This document shows positions 56,204 to 64,000 of a stretch of DNA of 64,000 nucleotides, in pieces. The position numbers and the translations under genes were made by a program. Every line of letters begins with the position of its first letter. Position 1 is the stretch's first letter. Under the pieces are notes generated by a model. That model saw only the letters and a program-made list of their open reading frames with translations. It made no database searches and was not told the DNA's origin. The stretch comes from Actinomycetota bacterium. GTDB lineage: Bacteria > Actinomycetota > Thermoleophilia > Solirubrobacterales > 70-9. The stretch is from positions 186,001-250,000 of the forward strand of contig JAFDWB010000092.1 in NCBI GenBank assembly GCA_018268675.1, in the 5' to 3' direction.

Positions 56204-58005
56204 GCGGCGTGGGCGAGCTGCCGGAGCCGAGCGCGAACGGCTACCGCGACACCTGGTGCGGGCGGGTGCTCCCGGCGCGGGTGGACGAGGAGGTCCGCGT
56301 CGCGGGCTGGGTCAACCGGCGGCGCGACCACGGCGGCCTGATCTTCATCGACCTGCGCGACCGCACCGGCATCGTCCAGCTCGTCTTCCACCCGGACAGC
56401 TCGGGCGAGGCGTTCGAGCTCGCCCACAAACTGCGGGCGGAGGACGTGCTGAGCGCCCGCGGTCGGGTGGTGCGGCGCGACGCGGAGACCGTCAACCCGG
56501 CGCTGCCGACCGGCGAGGTCGAGGTCGCGGTGGGGAGCGCCGAGCTGCTCGCCGACGCCGAGACGCCGCCCTTCCAGATCGAGGGCTACGCCGACGACGT
56601 CGGCGAGGACACGCGCCTGCGCTACCGCTACCTCGATCTGCGGCGGGCGCCGATGCGCGAGGCGCTTCTACTCCGCCACCGGATGACCGCGGCGATGCGC
56701 GACTTCCTCGGCGCCGAAGGGTTCGTCGACGTCGAGACGCCGGTGCTGACCCGCTCGACCCCGGAGGGCGCGCGGGACTTCCTCGTCCCCAGCCGCCAGC
56801 AGCAGGGCTCCTTCTATGCGCTGCCGCAGTCGCCGCAGCTCTTCAAGCAGCTGCTGATGGTGAGCGGGTTCGAGCGCTACTTCCAGATCGCCCGCTGCTT
56901 CCGCGACGAGGCGACGCGGGCCGATCGCCAGGCCGAGTTCACCCAGCTCGACGTCGAGATGTCCTTCGTCGAGGCCGACGACGTGATCGCGGTGAACGAA
57001 CGGATGCTGGCGCACGTGTTCGAGGCGGTGGGTGGGCCGGAGATCGAGGTGCCGATGCGGCGCATGGCCTACGCCGAGGCGCTCGACCGCTTCGGGACCG
57101 ACCGGCCCGACCTGCGCTTCGGCCTCGAGCTGGTCGACCTCGGCGCGGCGCTCCGCGAGACCGAGTTCAAGGTGTTCCGCTCGGTGCTCGAGGCGGGCGG
57201 CGCGATCCGCGGGATCAACGCGGGCCGGCGCGAGGTTCCCCGCTCGGAGCTCGACGGCTTCATCTCCCGCGCCCAGGAGCTCGGCGCGAAAGGCCTGGTC
57301 TGGGCGTTCCGCGAGGGCGACGGCTGGCGCTCGCCGACGGCGAAGTTCCTCAGCGAAGCGGAGCTCGCCGAGCTGAACCGCCTGCTCGGTGCCGAGGAGG
57401 GCGACCTCCTGCTGCTGGTCGCGGACAAGCGGCCGGTGGTCGACACGGTGCTGGGGCAGATGCGGCTCGACCTCGGCGAGCGCTTCGGGCTGATCGACGA
57501 GTCCGAGAACCGCCTCGTCTGGATCGTCGACTTCCCGCTGCTCGCCTACGACGAGCTGGAGAAGCGCTGGGACGCGATGCACCATCCGTTCACCGCGCCG
57601 GCGGGCGAGTTCGACCCCGCCGACCCCGGTGCGGCGCTGTCCCAGGCCTACGACGTGGTCTGGAACGGCCAGGAGATCGGCGGCGGCTCGATCCGTATCC
57701 ACAGCGCCGAGGTGCAGCAGCAGGTCTTCGCCGCGCTCGGGATCGACGCCGCGACCGCCGAGGCGCGCTTCGGCTTCCTGCTCGAGGCGCTCCGCTACGG
57801 GGCGCCGCCGCACGGCGGCATCGCCTACGGCATCGACCGCCTCGTCCAGCGCCTCGCGGGGGTCGAGACGATCCGCGACGTGATCGCCTTCCCGAAGACC
57901 GCCTCCGGCTTCGACCTGCTCACCGGCGCCCCCGCCCCGGTCGACGAGGTGCAGCTGCGGGAAGTCGGCGTCGCCATCCACCGAAGCGGCAAAGCCGGGC
58001 ACTGA
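56200..58005 (+). CDS. aspS: Aspartate--tRNA ligase
   Basis: A 601-residue bacterial-type synthetase. The OB-fold anticodon domain reads VAGWVNRRRDHGGLIFIDLRDRTGIVQLVF. Motif 2 is FQIARCFRDEATRADRQAEFTQLDVEMSF. The bacterial GAD insertion lies about 280-420. Motif 3 is GAPPHGGIAYGIDRLVQRL. The GTG overlaps the hisS stop (GTGA). It may be discriminating or non-discriminating (Asp/Asn); the sequence does not decide. Confidence 0.97.
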   Translation: MSGVGELPEPSANGYRDTWCGRVLPARVDEEVRVAGWVNRRRDHGGLIFIDLRDRTGIVQLVFHPDSSGEAFELAHKLRAEDVLSARGRVVRRDAETVNPALPTGEVEVAVGSAELLADAETPPFQIEGYADDVGEDTRLRYRYLDLRRAPMREALLLRHRMTAAMRDFLGAEGFVDVETPVLTRSTPEGARDFLVPSRQQQGSFYALPQSPQLFKQLLMVSGFERYFQIARCFRDEATRADRQAEFTQLDVEMSFVEADDVIAVNERMLAHVFEAVGGPEIEVPMRRMAYAEALDRFGTDRPDLRFGLELVDLGAALRETEFKVFRSVLEAGGAIRGINAGRREVPRSELDGFISRAQELGAKGLVWAFREGDGWRSPTAKFLSEAELAELNRLLGAEEGDLLLLVADKRPVVDTVLGQMRLDLGERFGLIDESENRLVWIVDFPLLAYDELEKRWDAMHHPFTAPAGEFDPADPGAALSQAYDVVWNGQEIGGGSIRIHSAEVQQQVFAALGIDAATAEARFGFLLEALRYGAPPHGGIAYGIDRLVQRLAGVETIRDVIAFPKTASGFDLLTGAPAPVDEVQLREVGVAIHRSGKAGH

Positions 58006-58010
58006 GGGCG

Positions 58011-58307
58011 ATGGGGCTGCGGGACTGGATCCCCCGCAGTTGGCGCCCGGAGAAGGGACCGGGACAGACGCCGGTCTACGTCGACGACCCGACCTTCGAA
58101 CGCTGGGAGGTGGTCCGCGACTTCGGCGACGTGCGCACCGCGCGGGCCTGGCACCAGGCGCTGGTGGAGGCCGGGATCGAGGCGGTCCTCACCGCCGACT
58201 GGCCGCTCGACCGCTTCGGCCACGGCGACATCGCGCTCCGCGTCCCCGGCGACCGCTGGAGCGAAGCCGAGATGCATCTCTCGAACCTCGACGTCCCCGA
58301 TTACTGA
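58011..58307 (+). CDS. DUF2007-like small protein
   Basis: A 98-residue soluble protein. FERWEVVRDFGDVRTARAWHQALVEAGIEAVL and DIALRVPGDRWSEAEMHLSNLD resemble the DUF2007 (putative signal-transducing) fold, which has this alternation of a strand, a long helix with LxxxGIxA, and a closing strand. It follows aspS by 5 nt. Function unknown. Confidence 0.65.
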   Translation: MGLRDWIPRSWRPEKGPGQTPVYVDDPTFERWEVVRDFGDVRTARAWHQALVEAGIEAVLTADWPLDRFGHGDIALRVPGDRWSEAEMHLSNLDVPDY

Positions 58308-58315
58308 GTCGCTCT

Positions 58316-58333
58316 GCACCGGTGGGCCGGTGC
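58316..58333 (+). terminator. Short hairpin after the DUF2007-like gene
   Basis: GCACCGG (58316-58322) pairs with CCGGTGC (58327-58333) around TGGG, 8 nt after the stop. No T run. Confidence 0.4.
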
Positions 58334-58363
58334 TACGGTTCCCGCAAGCTCGAGCCCGTGCGA

Positions 58364-58410
58364 GAGCCGTCTCACCGTTTGACCCAACACAAACGGCTCG
58401 GGAGCTTTTG
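58364..58410 (+). terminator. Alternative hairpins followed by a T-rich stretch
   Basis: GAGCCGT (58364-58370) can pair with ACGGCTC (58393-58399). CCGTTTG (58375-58381) can pair with CAAACGG (58390-58396) instead; both use the same right arm. TTTTGTCTTT follows at 58406. It probably ends the hisS-aspS transcript. The rest of this 267-nt gap shows no gene. Confidence 0.5.
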
Positions 58411-58574
58411 TCTTTCGATCTCTAGGGATCGCGAGCAGGGCGCCCACCTTCTTATGAAGGGATCAAAGCTAGAGGCGGTACCGGCGGGCTGGAGCTCCTT
58501 TAGTGCGCCCCGTGTGACGCAAAAGGCACGATGCGCGCGCCACAGGTGCGTAGTCCCTCGGCACCATCGGCGTC

Positions 58575-59567
58575 ATGCCCGACGCGCGTCGACTTTGGGT
58601 CGCTGAGAGACCAAAACCCCACACGGAGATCCTTGACCGGCGGGTCGCTGCCCTCGCCGGGAGGCAACACGGGGTGGTGGGACGGTGGCAGCTCGGGGGG
58701 ATTGGCCTCACCCCACGCATGATGCGTACGCGCGTCGCCCATGGTGCGCTTATTCGTCTGCACCGTGGTGTGTACGCCGTGGGACACCGGGCGCTCACGG
58801 TGGAATCGCGATGGATGGCTGCCGCACTCGCCTACGGGCCGGACGCGGTCCTCAGCCATCGCTCGGCGGGACAGCTCTGGGGCCTCTACCCCCGGAGCGA
58901 AATCGTGCCGGAAGTGACCGCGCCGGGGTCGAAATTGAGCAAGGGCAGGATCGTCGTCCATCGGGCCTCGCTGCCGGCGGACGAGGTCGGGCGGATGTGG
59001 GGGATCCCGGTGACGTCGGTGGCGCGGACGATGCTCGACCTGGCAGGGGTGCTCCGGAAACGAGAGTTGGAGCGGGCCTGGAACCAGATGGAAGTCCGCG
59101 AGTTCAGACTGCGCCTTTCGATCCCGGACCTGATCGAGCGCTATCCCGGGCGCAAGGGGACTCCACTGCTCACCCGGCTGGCCGCCTACAACGTGCCGGT
59201 CGGGATCACCCGCAACGACCTCGAGGAGGCCTTCCTGGCGCTGATCGACCGCTTCGGCCTGCCGCGCCCCCGTATGAACGCCCACCTCGCCATGCGCGAC
59301 CGCTTCTACGAGGTCGACTGCCTCTGGGAGGACCGCAAGGTCGCGATCGAGCTCGACGGGGGAGGGGTCCACCGCACCAAGAAGGCCTTCGAGAAGGACC
59401 GCGAACGGGACCGCGTCCTCGCCGCCCATCGCTACACCACGGCCCGCATCACCTGGGCCCACATCCACGACACGCCGACCGAGGTCGCCGAAGACCTCCG
59501 CGCCATCCTCACTCCGTACCCTTTGTCGGATGGATCGGGAGCTCTTCGACCACTACCTTCGCGCTGA
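58575..59567 (+). CDS. AbiEi-like/DUF559 protein (orphan type IV antitoxin-like)
   Basis: A 330-residue protein. The N-terminus is AbiEi-like: ALAGRQHGVVGRWQLGGIGLTPRMMRTRV is a winged helix, followed by HRGVYAVGHRAL and AALAYGPDAVLSHRSAGQLWGL. The C-terminus is a DUF559 domain of the PD-(D/E)xK nuclease fold: YEVDCLWEDRKVAIELDGGGVH holds Asp, Glu and Lys-type residues, and EKDRERDRVLAAHRYTTARITW follows. No AbiEii toxin gene is beside it. Its last 38 nt overlap the start of mnmA. Function unknown. Confidence 0.85.
   Translation: MPDARRLWVAERPKPHTEILDRRVAALAGRQHGVVGRWQLGGIGLTPRMMRTRVAHGALIRLHRGVYAVGHRALTVESRWMAAALAYGPDAVLSHRSAGQLWGLYPRSEIVPEVTAPGSKLSKGRIVVHRASLPADEVGRMWGIPVTSVARTMLDLAGVLRKRELERAWNQMEVREFRLRLSIPDLIERYPGRKGTPLLTRLAAYNVPVGITRNDLEEAFLALIDRFGLPRPRMNAHLAMRDRFYEVDCLWEDRKVAIELDGGGVHRTKKAFEKDRERDRVLAAHRYTTARITWAHIHDTPTEVAEDLRAILTPYPLSDGSGALRPLPSR
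59517..59522 (+). promoter_or_regulatory. -10 box for a leaderless mnmA transcript
   Basis: TACCCT ends 7 nt before the ATG at 59530 and lies inside the end of the preceding gene. No ribosome site is visible. Confidence 0.5.
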
Positions 59568-60987
59568 CTCGCGCCGAGCCCCGGCGCCCGCCGACGCCTT
59601 CACCGGGGCGGCCGGCGGCGCCGCCTGCGGCGACCTCTCGCGCCTGTCCCTGGTGGTCGAGGGCGGTCGGATCGCGTCAGTTGCCTTCGACACCGAGGGC
59701 TGCGGAGCCACCCGCGCCGCGACCGCCGCCCTCGCCGAGACCCTCGAAGGCGCCACGGTCCTCGAGGCGGCCTCGATCTCCATCGACGACACCGAAGCCC
59801 TCCTCGGCGGCCTGGCCCCCGCCAAGCGCCACGCCGCCCAACTCGCGACCGACGCCCTCCACCGCGCTCTGAGCGCCGCGGCGGCATCAGGCCTCCCGCT
59901 GGACCCGGCGACCGCGTCCCCCGAGCGCGTCGCCGTCGCCATCTCCGGCGGCGTCGACTCAGCGGTTGCGGCGCTCCTCGAAAGAGAGCGAGGGGCCGAG
60001 GTCGTCGCCATCACCGTGAAGCTCTGGGCCGACCCCGAGACCGACGGCACCAAGGCCTGCTGCTCTCCCGAGGCGGTGCTCGGCGCCCGCGCCGTCGCCC
60101 ACTCGCTGGGCATCCCGCACTTCACCCTCGACCTCGAGGCCGACTTCCGCCGCCGAGTCGTCGACCGCTTCGTCAGCGGCTACGCGGCGGGACAGACGCC
60201 GAACCCCTGCATCCTCTGCAACGGCGAGGTGCGGCTCGCCGCGATGCTCGACCTGGCGCAGCGGCTGGGGGCGACGCGGCTCCTCACCGGCCACTACGCG
60301 CGGATCGTCGAGGACGCCGAGGGCCCGCTGCTGGCGGCGGGTGCCGACGCGGCCAAGGACCAGAGCTACATGCTCGCGGCGCTGTCGCCCGACCTGCTGG
60401 GGAGGCTCGGCTTCCCGCTCACCGAGATGACCAAGGAGGAAGTGCGGGCGGTCGCCGCGCGGCACGGCCTGGCGGTGGCGAAGAAGCCGGAGTCCCAGGA
60501 CCTCTGCTTTCTCGCCGGTCAGGGCAAGCGCCGGTTCCTGCGCCGCCACGGCAACCTGGTCGACCGCGAGGGCGCCGTGGTCGACCGCAGCGGACGCACG
60601 GTCGGGCGCCACCGCGGGCACCACAACTTCACCGTCGGGCAGCGGCGCGGCCTCGGCGTCTCGCTGAACGAGCCGGGGTACGTGATCGCCACCGACGCGG
60701 CGGCCAACACGGTCACGGTCGGCACCCGTGAGGAGCTCGAGGCGCGCCGCATCCGGGTCCGCGACGCGGTGCTCCACCGCGACGGCGCCCGCGTCGACAA
60801 CGTCCGCCTCCGCTACCACTCGGCGACCCTGCCCGCGACGATCGGCGCCGCCGCGCCGGGCCGCCACGCCGCGCTCGACCTCCAGCTCGGCGAGCCGTTC
60901 ACCGCCGCATCGCCGGGCCAGACCGCGGTGTTGATGGACGGTGAGACGATCGTCGGCCACGGCACCATCGCCGCCGCCTCCCGGTGA
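59530..60987 (+). CDS. mnmA: tRNA 2-thiouridine synthase MnmA with N-terminal IscU/NifU-like domain
   Basis: A 485-residue fusion. Residues 1-115 look like an IscU/NifU scaffold: C33-G-D, VEGGRIASVAFDTEGCGATRAA (C58), then LAPAKRHAAQLATDAL, where the usual third Cys after His101 is Ala102. Residues 130-485 are MnmA: P loop AISGGVDSAVAA, TKACCSPEAVLGARAVA, catalytic C227 in TPNPCILCN, and C326 in SQDLCFL, then the C-terminal barrel domains. MnmA adds sulphur to U34 of tRNA-Lys, -Glu and -Gln. The added domain may deliver sulphur or bind a cluster, but it lacks one ligand. Confidence 0.9.
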   Translation: MDRELFDHYLRADSRRAPAPADAFTGAAGGAACGDLSRLSLVVEGGRIASVAFDTEGCGATRAATAALAETLEGATVLEAASISIDDTEALLGGLAPAKRHAAQLATDALHRALSAAAASGLPLDPATASPERVAVAISGGVDSAVAALLERERGAEVVAITVKLWADPETDGTKACCSPEAVLGARAVAHSLGIPHFTLDLEADFRRRVVDRFVSGYAAGQTPNPCILCNGEVRLAAMLDLAQRLGATRLLTGHYARIVEDAEGPLLAAGADAAKDQSYMLAALSPDLLGRLGFPLTEMTKEEVRAVAARHGLAVAKKPESQDLCFLAGQGKRRFLRRHGNLVDREGAVVDRSGRTVGRHRGHHNFTVGQRRGLGVSLNEPGYVIATDAAANTVTVGTREELEARRIRVRDAVLHRDGARVDNVRLRYHSATLPATIGAAAPGRHAALDLQLGEPFTAASPGQTAVLMDGETIVGHGTIAAASR

Positions 60988-61025
60988 CCGGCCGCCCGGC
61001 CCACACACGAACTGTCAGCAAACCG

Positions 61026-61031
61026 TAGGCT
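61026..61031 (+). promoter_or_regulatory. -10 box for a leaderless alaS transcript
   Basis: TAGGCT ends 7 nt before the ATG at 61039. CTCACTA in between has no ribosome site. Confidence 0.5.
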
Positions 61032-61038
61032 CTCACTA

Positions 61039-63678
61039 ATGAAGGCCCAACAAATCCGCGACACCTACCTCTCCTTCTTCGCGGAGCGGGGACACAAGAT
61101 CGTCCCCTCGGCCTCGCTCGTGCCCTCCGTGCACGACCCCACGGTGCTGCTCACGACCGCCGGGATGCAGCCCTTCAAGCCCTACTTCCTCGGCCGCGAA
61201 ACCCCGCCCGCGCCGCGCCTCGCCGACGTGCAGAAATGCTTCCGCACCACCGACATCGAGGAGGTCGGCAACACCGCCCGCCACCTCACCTTCTTCGAGA
61301 TGCTCGGCAACTGGAGCTTCGGCGATTACTTCAAGGCCGAGTCGATCCCCTGGGGCTGGCAGCTCGCCACCGAGGGCTTCGGCATGGACCCGGAGAAGAT
61401 CTGGGTGACGGTCTTCGGCGGCGACGAGGAGCTCGGTCTCGGCCCCGACGAGGAGGCGATCGCGATCTGGGAAGCGACCGGGGTCCCCGCCGAGCGCATC
61501 GTGCAGCTCGGTCGCGGCGACAACTTCTGGCAGGGCGGCCCGACCGGGCCGTGCGGCCCGTGCTCGGAGCTCTACCTCGACCGCGGGCTCGACTTCGGCG
61601 GCGAGACCGACCGCCCGGGCGACGACACCGAGCGCTTCCTCGAGTTCTGGAACCACGTCTTCATGTCCTATGACCTCGCCGAGGACGGGGCGCTCGCCGA
61701 GCTGCCGACGAAGAACATCGACACCGGCATGGGCCTCGACCGGATGGCGGCGATCCTCCAGGACGTCCCCTCGGTCTACGAGACCGACCACGTGCGGCCG
61801 CTGATCGATCTCGCCGAGGAGCTCTCCGGCCGCCGCTACGGCGAGGCGGAGGCGGTGACGCGGGCGATGCGGATCGTCGCCGACCACTCGCGTGGGGCCG
61901 CCTTCCTGATCGCCGACGGGGTCGTGCCCTCCAACGAGGACCGCGGCTACATCCTGCGCCGGATCATGCGGCGGGCGATCCAGCAGGGCCGCACGCTCGG
62001 CCTCGAGGCGCCCTGGCTCGGCCGCTTCTCCGAGCGCGTGATCGAGTTGATGGGCGACACCTACCCGGAGCTGGTCGCCGAGCGCGACACGATCGCCCGC
62101 TGGGTCGGCGATGAGGAGGAGAGCTTCGGGCGCACCCTCGAGCGCGGCAGCGAGATGCTCGACCGCCTGGTGGTCGAGGCGCGCGACGCGGGCACCTCCT
62201 GGATCGACGCCGAAGACGCCTTCAAGCTCCACGACACCTACGGCTTCCCCTACGACCTGACCAAGGAGCTGCTCGCCGAGCAGGGGCTGGCGGTCGACGA
62301 CGACGGCTTCGCCGAGCTGATGGAGGAGCAGCGGACGCGCGCCCGCACCGGCGCCGCCACCGCGCACGGCTCCGAGGACACCCACAAGCGGGTCGAGGAG
62401 TTCGTCGGCAACGCGCCGCCGACCGAATTCGTCGGCTACGAGCGGCTCGCGGCGACGACCGGCCTGGCGACGATCGAAGGTGCCGCGGGCGGCAGCGTAG
62501 GGGGCGGCGCGCTGGTGAAGCTCGAGCAGAGCCCCTTCTACGCCGAGGGTGGCGGCCAGGTATCCGACTCCGGCGTCCTCACCTGGGACGGGGGCGAGGC
62601 CGAGATCGCCGACGTCTACCGGGTCGGCTCCGACCAGGTGCTGGAGATCCGCACCGAGGGCGAACTACCCGCGGCCGGGATCACGGTCGAGGCGGTGGTC
62701 GACCGCGAGACCCGCCATGCGACGATGCGCAACCACACCGCGACGCACCTGCTGCACGCGGCGCTGCGCGAGCGGCTCGGCACCCACGTGCGCCAGGCGG
62801 GCTCGGCGGTGCGCCCGGACAAACTGCGCTTCGACTTCACCCACGGCCAGTCGCTCTCCCCGGCGGAGCTGCGCGACGTCGAGGACCGGGTCAACGAGTG
62901 GATCGCGGCCAGCGCGCCGGTCCGCTGGCTGGAGATGGAGCGGCCCGACGCGGAAGCGCTCGGCGCGATGGCCCTCTTCGGCGAGAAATACGGCGAGTGG
63001 GTGCGGGTGGTGGAGATCGAAGGCGTCTCGCGCGAGCTCTGCGGCGGGACGCACGTCGCCAACACCGCCGCGATCGGCATCTTCAAGGTGACCGCCGAGG
63101 GGTCGAGCGCCGCCAACGTGCGCCGGATCGAGGCGATCACCGGCCCCGCCGCGACGGATTACTTCCGCGAGCGCGATGGGGCGCTGCGTGAGGTGGGCGA
63201 GCTGCTCGGCAACCCGCAGGATCCGCTGGCGGGCGCGCGGCGCGCGGCGGAGCGGCTGAAGGAGGCGGGCGCGGGCGCCGAGCAGGCGCAGCGCCAGGCG
63301 CTCGGCGAGGAAGCGAAGCGGCTGGCGGGGGAGGCCCACGAGGCGGGGGGCGTGCGGGTCCTGGTCGCGGGGACGGAGCTGGCCGACCAGCGGGCGCTGC
63401 TCGACGTCGCCAACCGGATCCAGTCCTCGCTCGGCGACCCGGTCGTGCAGGTGCTCGGCGGCGGCGACCGCGAGAAGGTGGCGCTGGTGGCGCTGGCGAG
63501 CCCGGGCGCGGTCGCGAAGGGGCTCTCGGCGGCGGAGCTGGTGCGTGCCGCCGCGGCGGTCGTCGGCGGGGGCGGCGGCGGTCGCGAGGACATGGCGCAG
63601 GCGGGGGGTCGGGACCCGGCGAAGCTCGACGACGCGCTGGCGGCGGCGCGCGCGCTGATCGAGGGGAAGCTGGGGTAG
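61039..63678 (+). CDS. alaS: Alanine--tRNA ligase
   Basis: An 879-residue class II synthetase charging tRNA-Ala. The catalytic domain begins QIRDTYLSFFAERGH and has LLTTAGMQPFKPYFLG and CFRTTDIEEVGNTARHLTFFEMLGNWSFGDYF. The editing domain has RNHTATHLLHAAL (zinc ligands) and CGGTHVANT. The C-terminal oligomerisation domain ends the protein with VVGGGGGGREDMAQAGG, typical of AlaRS. Position ahead of the ruvX gene is the common bacterial order. Confidence 0.97.
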   Translation: MKAQQIRDTYLSFFAERGHKIVPSASLVPSVHDPTVLLTTAGMQPFKPYFLGRETPPAPRLADVQKCFRTTDIEEVGNTARHLTFFEMLGNWSFGDYFKAESIPWGWQLATEGFGMDPEKIWVTVFGGDEELGLGPDEEAIAIWEATGVPAERIVQLGRGDNFWQGGPTGPCGPCSELYLDRGLDFGGETDRPGDDTERFLEFWNHVFMSYDLAEDGALAELPTKNIDTGMGLDRMAAILQDVPSVYETDHVRPLIDLAEELSGRRYGEAEAVTRAMRIVADHSRGAAFLIADGVVPSNEDRGYILRRIMRRAIQQGRTLGLEAPWLGRFSERVIELMGDTYPELVAERDTIARWVGDEEESFGRTLERGSEMLDRLVVEARDAGTSWIDAEDAFKLHDTYGFPYDLTKELLAEQGLAVDDDGFAELMEEQRTRARTGAATAHGSEDTHKRVEEFVGNAPPTEFVGYERLAATTGLATIEGAAGGSVGGGALVKLEQSPFYAEGGGQVSDSGVLTWDGGEAEIADVYRVGSDQVLEIRTEGELPAAGITVEAVVDRETRHATMRNHTATHLLHAALRERLGTHVRQAGSAVRPDKLRFDFTHGQSLSPAELRDVEDRVNEWIAASAPVRWLEMERPDAEALGAMALFGEKYGEWVRVVEIEGVSRELCGGTHVANTAAIGIFKVTAEGSSAANVRRIEAITGPAATDYFRERDGALREVGELLGNPQDPLAGARRAAERLKEAGAGAEQAQRQALGEEAKRLAGEAHEAGGVRVLVAGTELADQRALLDVANRIQSSLGDPVVQVLGGGDREKVALVALASPGAVAKGLSAAELVRAAAAVVGGGGGGREDMAQAGGRDPAKLDDALAAARALIEGKLG

Positions 63679-63683
63679 CTACC

Positions 63684-64000
63684 TTGAGAGTGCTCGCGCT
63701 CGACCACGGCACCGTGCGGATCGGCGCCGCGATCTGCGACCCGACCGGAACCCTCTGCACGCCGCTGCCGGTGATCGAGCCCCCCGAGGCCACCGCGGTG
63801 GCCGAGCTCGTGCGCGAGCGTGAGGTCGAGCGCGTCGTCGTCGGCCTGCCGGTCCACCTGAGCGGGGAGGAGGGCACCCAGGCGGCGCTCGCGCGAGCCT
63901 TCGCCGAGGAACTGGGGGAGCTGCTCGAGGTCCCGGTCGACACCTATGACGAGCGGCTGACCAGCCGGATGGCCGACGCGAGCCGGCGCGCCGGGGCGGG
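63684..64000 (+). CDS. ruvX: RuvX/YqgF Holliday junction resolvase-like protein (3' end outside window)
   Basis: The first 105 residues of a YqgF-type RNase H-fold nuclease. TTG at 63684 gives MRVLALDHGTVRIGAAICDP, with the catalytic Asp in ALDHGTxRIG. VVVGLPVHLSGEEGTQA and VDTYDERLTSRMAD are further hallmarks. A GTG at 63690 is the alternative start. It lies 5 nt after alaS. The family processes pre-16S rRNA or Holliday junctions. Confidence 0.92.
   Translation, partial: MRVLALDHGTVRIGAAICDPTGTLCTPLPVIEPPEATAVAELVREREVERVVVGLPVHLSGEEGTQAALARAFAEELGELLEVPVDTYDERLTSRMADASRRAGA

Noticed and set aside
1-64000. CRISPR arrays, insertion sequences or rRNA genes
   Set aside because: I saw no regularly spaced repeats, transposase frames, terminal repeats or rRNA-like sequence on reading both strands.

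Overview
The window is about 70% GC with dense, overlapping genes (ATGA, GTGA and TGATG junctions), many GTG/TTG starts and several starts that look leaderless. Together with a collagen-like exported protein beginning MKHLRSKLTYANVVASLALF, an ECF sigma factor fused to its anti-sigma domain, and an AbiEi/DUF559 protein, this points to an actinobacterium of the class Thermoleophilia (Solirubrobacter/Conexibacter relatives). The taxonomic placement is inference from pattern recognition, not from a search. The window is chromosomal. I see no integrase, transposase, CRISPR array or rRNA; there is one tRNA gene.

Region 1 (1-16112) is a catabolic island around a PucR-type regulator. A leftward operon encodes an SDR (cut by the window edge), a SnoaL-like protein, a flavin amine oxidase, an SMP-30/gluconolactonase-like protein and PucR. 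A divergent rightward operon encodes an SDR, a complete peptide/opine-type ABC importer (lipoprotein, two permeases, one fused double ATPase), an Asp/Glu-racemase-fold enzyme, a four-carbon acid-sugar kinase (OtnK type), a class II aldolase (OtnC type), a flavin reductase, a luciferase-like monooxygenase and a cupin. An acid-sugar or lactone branch ending in a triose phosphate is plausible.

Region 2 (16113-22978) holds a Fic protein with a palindromic upstream site, a D,D-carboxypeptidase, a formamidase with an FmdB-like zinc ribbon, a collagen-like exported protein, a superfamily II helicase, and an intergenic stretch packed with long perfect hairpins.

Region 3 (22979-45600) is the most striking part. 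It comprises four transcription units arranged around two divergent intergenic regions, and both regions carry the same 18-bp promoter/operator sequence. The units contain a BMP-family (nucleoside-type) ABC importer, a GntR/FCD regulator, a luciferase-like oxidoreductase, an M29/NicX-like metalloprotein, cupin, aldolase, a three-subunit molybdenum hydroxylase with a CoxG-like protein, a 3-hydroxyacyl-CoA-dehydrogenase-like enzyme, a lactonase-like MBL hydrolase, SDR, VOC protein, amidase, zinc alcohol dehydrogenase, class V aminotransferase and two M20 hydrolases. This reads as one regulon for uptake and breakdown of a nitrogen-containing ring compound whose identity cannot be read from the sequence.

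Region 4 (45601-51694) is a stress and envelope region: YceI protein, ECF-anti-sigma fusion, a secreted protein with a duplicated cysteine motif, and a sigma-70 factor flanked by two small heat-shock proteins. A gene-poor stretch with a probable gene remnant follows, ending at tRNA-Met.

Region 5 (51695-64000) is mostly housekeeping: an M29-like peptidase with glutamate formimidoyltransferase, a small membrane protein, an MBL hydrolase, hisS, aspS, a DUF2007-like protein, an orphan AbiEi/DUF559 protein, an unusual fusion of an IscU/NifU-like domain to the tRNA 2-thiouridylase MnmA, alaS, and the start of a RuvX/YqgF gene that runs off the window.
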